A DNA stretch of 64,000 nt, from the NCBI GenBank assembly GCA_014529385.2, contig CM043949.1, positions 110,017,977 to 110,081,976 of the forward strand, read 5' to 3'. The notes under the pieces are model-generated. The model saw only the letters and a program-made list of their open reading frames with translations. It ran no database searches and was not told the origin of the DNA. Made by a program: the position numbers and the translations under genes. The DNA is from Adiantum capillus-veneris (taxonomy: Eukaryota > Streptophyta > Polypodiopsida > Polypodiales > Pteridaceae). Shown here piece after piece: positions 60,501 to 64,000 of the stretch. Numbering within the stretch: the stretch's first letter is position 1; each line of letters begins with the position of its first letter.

Positions 60501-62351
60501 TAGGATTACATCCTCATGCTTGAGAGGAGAGATAAAGAAGTCCTCTTTGTCCACATAGCCTTGGACATGAAGCCTCAATTTCCCAATTAAGGGAGTGACA
60601 GAAGCTTCTTGCCCCTTGAAGGCACTGTCTGCGGGTAGGACATCTCGCATCTCGTAGGATTGTATGCCTAGCTTGGTGGCTAACTCCATAGATATAAAAT
60701 TGTGAGTAGAACCAGGGTCAAAGAGAATAAAAGCATCATGTTCTCTTACCTTTCCCCAAGCATGGCATAGAGGAGATCCTTTGTGGTGAGTTTGGTGAGT
60801 CTCCTCCTCTTGGATTTCAACCAAGGAAGCTCTAGGAGGATCTTGGCGGTTGTTCTTTTGGGGACAAGCACGGTACGCATGCCCTTGTTCGCCGCACTTG
60901 AAACACCGGTTATCCTTACGATAACGCTCAAGCTCTTCACGAGAGAGTTTATTCTTACCTTTGTAAACTCCCTTCTCTTTAGCTTTGTTGGAGTTGCCCT
61001 TAGGAGACTTTTGGACATTGTCCTTCCCCTTAGGCTCATTGGAACCCTTGTTTTTCGGGGGCATATTATTTCTTTTTGCCCCCGTTTGGAAATTGATTCG
61101 AGAGGCGACCATAGTGTGGTGTATTACCGCCGATATGGTACGTGGTCTTTGGGAGTTGACATACTCCGCCATTTCTTCGGTTAAGCCCGCACAAAATTGT
61201 TGCTTTTGCTCTCCAAAATCCAACCTTTTGAAGACAGTGGCTTTGAGTTGTAGGTCCCAAAACTTGTCTACATATTTGTGGATGGATTCATTGGGAGAGA
61301 GCTTTAAGCTTCGCCATTGAGTGAGTACTTTGTCTTTGGCATCGGTGGCCAGAAATTGCTTCATAATGGAAGCTCTTAAAGCCTTCCATGTTCGTGGAGA
61401 TTCACCATTGGCTCGTAGGCTAGACCACCATTGTCTGGCGGACTTTTGAAAGTGCATAGCTACATGGCGTAGCTTAGAGGACTCCGTGAAGCCCTCATCT
61501 CCAAACGCCACATCAAATTGCTGGATAAAGGCCAAGACTTTGTCCGTAGCACCAAAGGTACCATCATAGGTAAGGAAAGAGATGCTCTTCCCTCCCTCTT
61601 TGAATTTCTTCAACTTGGACGACCTCTTCCATGCGGCATAGGATTTCCTATGGCCTCTTCTTTTTGATGGTTCAAAGGTTGCACCATCACTTTCTTCAGA
61701 GGGTGAAGAATTTGAAGAAGGTGGAGAAGAGGGTGACCTCTTTCTCGCCTTTTTCTTGTCTTGATCTTTGTCATCTTCACCATAGTTTTCATAAGAGGAA
61801 GAGGATGAAGAAGATGGAGAAGAGGGTGTCCTCTTTCTCGCCTTTTTCTTCTCTTGCTTTTTATCATCCCTCTTTGAATTGTGGTGGGGAGAAGAATATG
61901 ATGGTCTTCTCTGCTTTGGTGGTGATGGAGAGCGTTTAGCCCGCCGTCTTTTTGGAGCCATCTCCGCCGAGGTGGCGGGAGATTCGCTTCTTTCTCGTTC
62001 CTTCAGTGGAGGCTCTTGAGTTCTCCTTTGGGAAGGAGATACATCATCAAGAAGTAAATTCTTGAGCCCTTCATAAGGATTCTCTTCTTCTTCCCGAATC
62101 AGAGAGAGACCTCTTTTGGTAGTCTCACAAGGAGGCTTCCTAGGTGTTCTCTCGTCATGGTGATTAGCTTGGAGAATCCTGTGAGCACGGAGCTGCCGTT
62201 GCACTTCACTTTGGAGAGATGGATTGCCCATGGCTTGTTGAAGCCTAGAAACAAGATAGTTAACAAGCATTGAAGCATCATTAGTAGCTTGCTCATGAGC
62301 AAAATCAAAGTTATCAACATTAATTTCACTCTCTTTACTATTGTCAGCCAT
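57555..62351 (-). CDS. gypsy gag-pol polyprotein (gag, protease, RT, RNase H, integrase)
   Basis: 1598 residues. The N-terminal gag is Arg/Ser/Lys-rich with repeated 'KKARKRSPSSPPSS' blocks, a capsid-like domain (SARQWWSSLRA, FLATDAKDKVLTQWRSLK), and one CCHC zinc knuckle CFKCGEQGHAYRACP (about 60865-60910). The protease has FDPGSTHNFIS (about 60690-60730), a DPG variant of the usual DSG. Reverse transcriptase has FPIPRVEDLFDKLQG, RVDLKSGYHQI and the catalytic FFDDIIIYS (about 59655-59685). RNase H has QCDACGDCLGAVLLQ. Integrase has an HHCC finger ending CVVCQKTK, the core MDFIFGLPRS and HPQTDGQSE, and a GPY/F-type C-terminus (RYYGPFQIL). The ATG at 62351 is preceded by a ~400-base leader after the primer site. 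Confidence 0.95.
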   Translation of the reverse strand: MADNSKESEINVDNFDFAHEQATNDASMLVNYLVSRLQQAMGNPSLQSEVQRQLRAHRILQANHHDERTPRKPPCETTKRGLSLIREEEENPYEGLKNLLLDDVSPSQRRTQEPPLKERERSESPATSAEMAPKRRRAKRSPSPPKQRRPSYSSPHHNSKRDDKKQEKKKARKRTPSSPSSSSSSSYENYGEDDKDQDKKKARKRSPSSPPSSNSSPSEESDGATFEPSKRRGHRKSYAAWKRSSKLKKFKEGGKSISFLTYDGTFGATDKVLAFIQQFDVAFGDEGFTESSKLRHVAMHFQKSARQWWSSLRANGESPRTWKALRASIMKQFLATDAKDKVLTQWRSLKLSPNESIHKYVDKFWDLQLKATVFKRLDFGEQKQQFCAGLTEEMAEYVNSQRPRTISAVIHHTMVASRINFQTGAKRNNMPPKNKGSNEPKGKDNVQKSPKGNSNKAKEKGVYKGKNKLSREELERYRKDNRCFKCGEQGHAYRACPQKNNRQDPPRASLVEIQEEETHQTHHKGSPLCHAWGKVREHDAFILFDPGSTHNFISMELATKLGIQSYEMRDVLPADSAFKGQEASVTPLIGKLRLHVQGYVDKEDFFISPLKHEDVILGAPWFDRLAADVKFPERRISFKFREKDMYIDAKEMGNTIPIVHTPAFNKSIKSSISLYMIFVKDSQNEPNALTNENKSNQKELELSNFLKGFQDVFIDDIPCEIPPKRGNDDHAIELLPGGSPPNKPPYRVSQAQQEEIMRQVHELVDKGMVRPSSSPFCSPVLLVQKKDGTYRICVDYRALNRITIKNRFPIPRVEDLFDKLQGSTYFSRVDLKSGYHQIRIVDQDIVNTAFRTTFGLYEYIVMPFGLTNAPATFNRLMEKLFRPHRTFTGVFFDDIIIYSNSLEEHKQHLQVIFQVLRENKLYVNRKKSEFFLQEIQYLGHIISQDGIQMDPSKLEVIKGWPKPRNLHELRSFIGMCAYYRRFIEKFSQIAGPLHGLTKKSVRYTWSTKENNAFEKIKEKLISQPMLTLPDLSKPFEVQCDACGDCLGAVLLQEGHAIGYESRRLDPVEQALGIYEKELLAVLHALDSWKHYLLGTPFILRTDHQSLKYFMTQTKLSDKQMRWANFLSQFHFHIAHIAGKHNQVADALSRRPRVNAVSIATHNDLSSMIDEYASDPDFRDVISALTLGKKEEPFTLQDGYLLYGNNVCVTNSLREKVMYESHAPPYAGHRGIQSTLKGIETYFYWPTMKVNIQEYVSKCVVCQKTKFDREKQPGLLQPLPIPNSPWESISMDFIFGLPRSIHGNTGIWTIVDRFSKQAHFIPVKKTIKAHQMATLFISQIFKYHGLPMSIVSDRDPRMTSNFWKGLFENLGTRLNFSSAYHPQTDGQSEIANLTILDLLKSYVTEVDQRSQWEKYLPLVEYAYNNIVHTSTGKAPFEVIEGRSKSPLLLKVHGKIFAADEYSRDLQESFQKIKDAISISQQRQKAVADKHRRAQAFKETDWVLLKFPKARLRHTTGKNPTGHQKYYAKLAKRYYGPFQILRPINDMAYQLKLPNHWLIHNAFHVSLLKPYKGEPPQEPTIEDPPEIEDQEEVLQPESIL

Positions 62352-62755
62352 TCTAACAACTTTTAGGTGTAAACTTTTTAGGTGTAATTTGGCACTTCAA
62401 GCCCTAGTTGCTACTCCTATTTACCCCTTTAGAAAAAGCACTCAAGCTACTGTACCCGCGGCTCGAATACCATTAATTGCAAGGAATAGAAGAGAGGGTC
62501 TTTCGACACCAAAACAGGACCGGCTCCTGTCAAGCTTCTAATAGCTCAATAGTGGTTAAGCCGTAGGCAAGCCCCGTAGGACTCCACTATTAAGACCATA
62601 GCTCTCGACGATGATGCCCCGTTAACTGCACGAAGGCGGGCGCACTGCAAGGCTGAAAAATCCCTATTCTACTTAATCACAGGCAATTAATAATACCAAC
62701 CATTTGTAGCTAGCTTGAGGACCTCCCTTCTTGAGCAAGAAAAGAGAAACCTTGA

Positions 62756-62767
62756 GCTCTGATACCA
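62756..62767 (-). other. Primer binding site of the young gypsy element, initiator tRNA-Met
   Basis: The complement of GCTCTGATACCA is TGGTATCAGAGC, one base from the LTR edge at 62769. Confidence 0.93.
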
Positions 62768-62768
62768 A

Positions 62769-64000
62769 TGTAACATTTAATGGCCTAATAACTTATGTGT
62801 AGCGGAAATTAGCATGAACATAGTGAGAATTTCATTAGAATAGATTCCTAATGAGAATTACAAGAGTGCTTTGGTGGAGAGAGCAACAAAAAGCATAACA
62901 CCTAGTCAGATAGCATCAACAATACTTTCAAAAGAGAGAGAAATTAAGCTATTGACAACAGTTGAGGACCGGATTTGCATGGAGCCGGTCCCCCCTCCAA
63001 AAGGCTTTGTATTATGGTTTCTCCCATCAAGAGAGACATTGTACAATACAATTCTTTGTGTTCCTTCAAGACTAGCTAGTGCAATGAAGATGGAAGCTTC
63101 ATGCACTAAGCAAAACACTTAACCAAACACAACTTGAATTATCCCCATTCTCAGACCCAAGACCTCACACACCTTCGAAGATGGTGAGAGCTAGCAGGGT
63201 ATGAGAGTAGATTGAGAGGAAGAAGGAGTATCTTACGAGAAAGATGTACATCTCCTCACATAATCACTCATATTAGCATAGCTTAGCTTAGTAATTAGCT
63301 TGGTAGAGAAGATGAGCATGCATTGAAGATTGGCTCTTGGTTGGATTTGCATCGACATTCCAAGAGAGTGTTGATGTAGGCTTCTATCTCACAAGCTTGG
63401 AGTAGGTGATGAGCTCTCCATTAAAGCTTGGGAGGAGATAGAGTATTCTTTCTTCACACATGGTCAAGTGTGAGTGTGTGTGTGTAAATACCAAGCAAAA
63501 ATCAGCCCCCCCCCTCTCTCTTGGGCGAGCCCTTCCTGCTAAATTGGTCTGGCTTTTGCCTCATTGGACCTCCCCAAGTCAAGCCAATGGGTGTTAAGCA
63601 GCATAAGTGATAGCCTTCTGACATGTGTCCCCCTTTCCCCTTTTGTGAGAGCTTTAGGTAATTAAATAATTAAACTAAACTCTCATTGGACCCCTTTACC
63701 TCCTGGCCAATAGGAATCAGGCAAGCCATTGGGCTCCTGAATGCTCATTGGACCCCTTGGGAGACTGCCCAATAGTCTTCTAGGAGACTTAATTCTCATT
63801 GGTTTCTTTTATTAAATGTTTTTAAATTGATTAAACTAGATTTACTCTAGCTTAATTCTCATTGGTCCACTTCAAGGGTCTTCCAATAGGAATTGGGCAC
63901 CCCTTGTGGGCATCTGGCCTAGGGAGCTGGCATGTGTCCCTAATTCCCTTTGTGTAAAGGGAGCCTCAATGTCTGTGTGTGTGTGGCTTTCTCTCTCATC
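62769..64000 (-). repeat. 5' LTR of the young gypsy element, incomplete in the window
   Basis: Aligns without gaps to 55451-56680 or so. The outer ~360 bases, and thus the second target-site copy, lie outside the window. Confidence 0.93.

Larger units (their letters stand above)
55451..64000 (-). mobile_element. Ty3/gypsy LTR retrotransposon, young and nearly whole, 5' LTR cut by the window end
   Basis: The 3' LTR is 55451-57045 (1595 bp) and the 5' LTR begins at 62769 and runs off the window (about 360 bases missing, if of equal length). The 5' LTR is followed by an initiator tRNA-Met primer site, and a polypurine tract abuts the 3' LTR. One frame of 1598 codons holds gag, protease, reverse transcriptase, RNase H and integrase in gypsy order, with a chromodomain-like segment near the 3' end (57400-57550), pointing to the chromovirus branch. 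About 12-13 differences were seen by eye over 1230 compared LTR bases (~1%), a recent insertion. It looks nearly whole, with perhaps one break. It is inserted in the older gag-protease fossil. Confidence 0.93.

Noticed and set aside
62871-63122. Short frames inside the gypsy LTRs (also 55588-55800, 3222-3527, 56554-56739)
   Set aside because: They lie wholly in LTR sequence and recur in each LTR copy without a known protein. They are chance frames in a repeated sequence.

Overview
The window is nuclear DNA from a land plant and consists almost entirely of transposable elements and repeats. No intact host gene was found. The plant assignment rests on CACTA (En/Spm) elements that pair a TNP2-type transposase with a Ptta/En/Spm 'Transposase_24' gene, on Ty1/copia and Ty3/gypsy elements primed by initiator tRNA-Met, and on fragments of two plant gene families: a JINGUBANG-like WD40 protein and a HIPP-like heavy-metal-associated domain. 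The very high load of (GA)n, (GT)n and (AT)n microsatellites and the layered insertions suggest a large genome. Which plant group it belongs to cannot be settled from sequence alone.

Layout. 1140-4653: remnant of a gypsy element (LTR, primer site, gag), minus strand. 4654-9365: microsatellites and copy A of a ~1.3 kb repeat family. 9366-~16995: CACTA copy E1, plus strand, left end present, right end missing. 17380-21690: a decayed WD40 host gene on the minus strand, split by a non-autonomous LTR element that carries only gag (17494-20941). 24539-32635: CACTA copy E2, minus strand, complete with 14-bp terminal inverted repeats and a CTA target duplication. E2 has picked up an HMA-domain gene fragment. 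32636-35703: microsatellites, a tRNA-derived SINE candidate and a hairpin. 35704-41205: a young Ty1/copia element with a perfect AAAGG target duplication, inserted into an unidentified open frame. 44730-46065: copy B of the 1.3 kb repeat. 46700-47060: a degenerate ~55-bp tandem repeat. 48433-50261: a degenerate tandem array built on a ~285-bp period, each unit carrying a 22-28-bp palindrome. 50700-55450: an old gypsy-like gag-protease fossil. 55451-64000: a young, nearly whole Ty3/gypsy element on the minus strand inserted into that fossil, its 5' LTR running off the window.

How the parts relate. The two CACTA copies share the same gene order (tnpD-like, then tnpA-like), the same introns, a (GA)n leader before the first exon and the same terminal repeats. 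Both have lost coding capacity, partly through C-to-T changes at CpG sites. In both, a TTAGATTTA-rich non-coding zone near the 5' end holds foreign sequence: an HMA fragment in E2 and a different, unidentified piece in E1. The nested order at the right end (tandem palindromes and gag-protease fossil, then the young gypsy) and in the WD40 region (host gene, then gag-only element) gives a relative timeline of insertions. All similarity statements were made by eye, without database searches.
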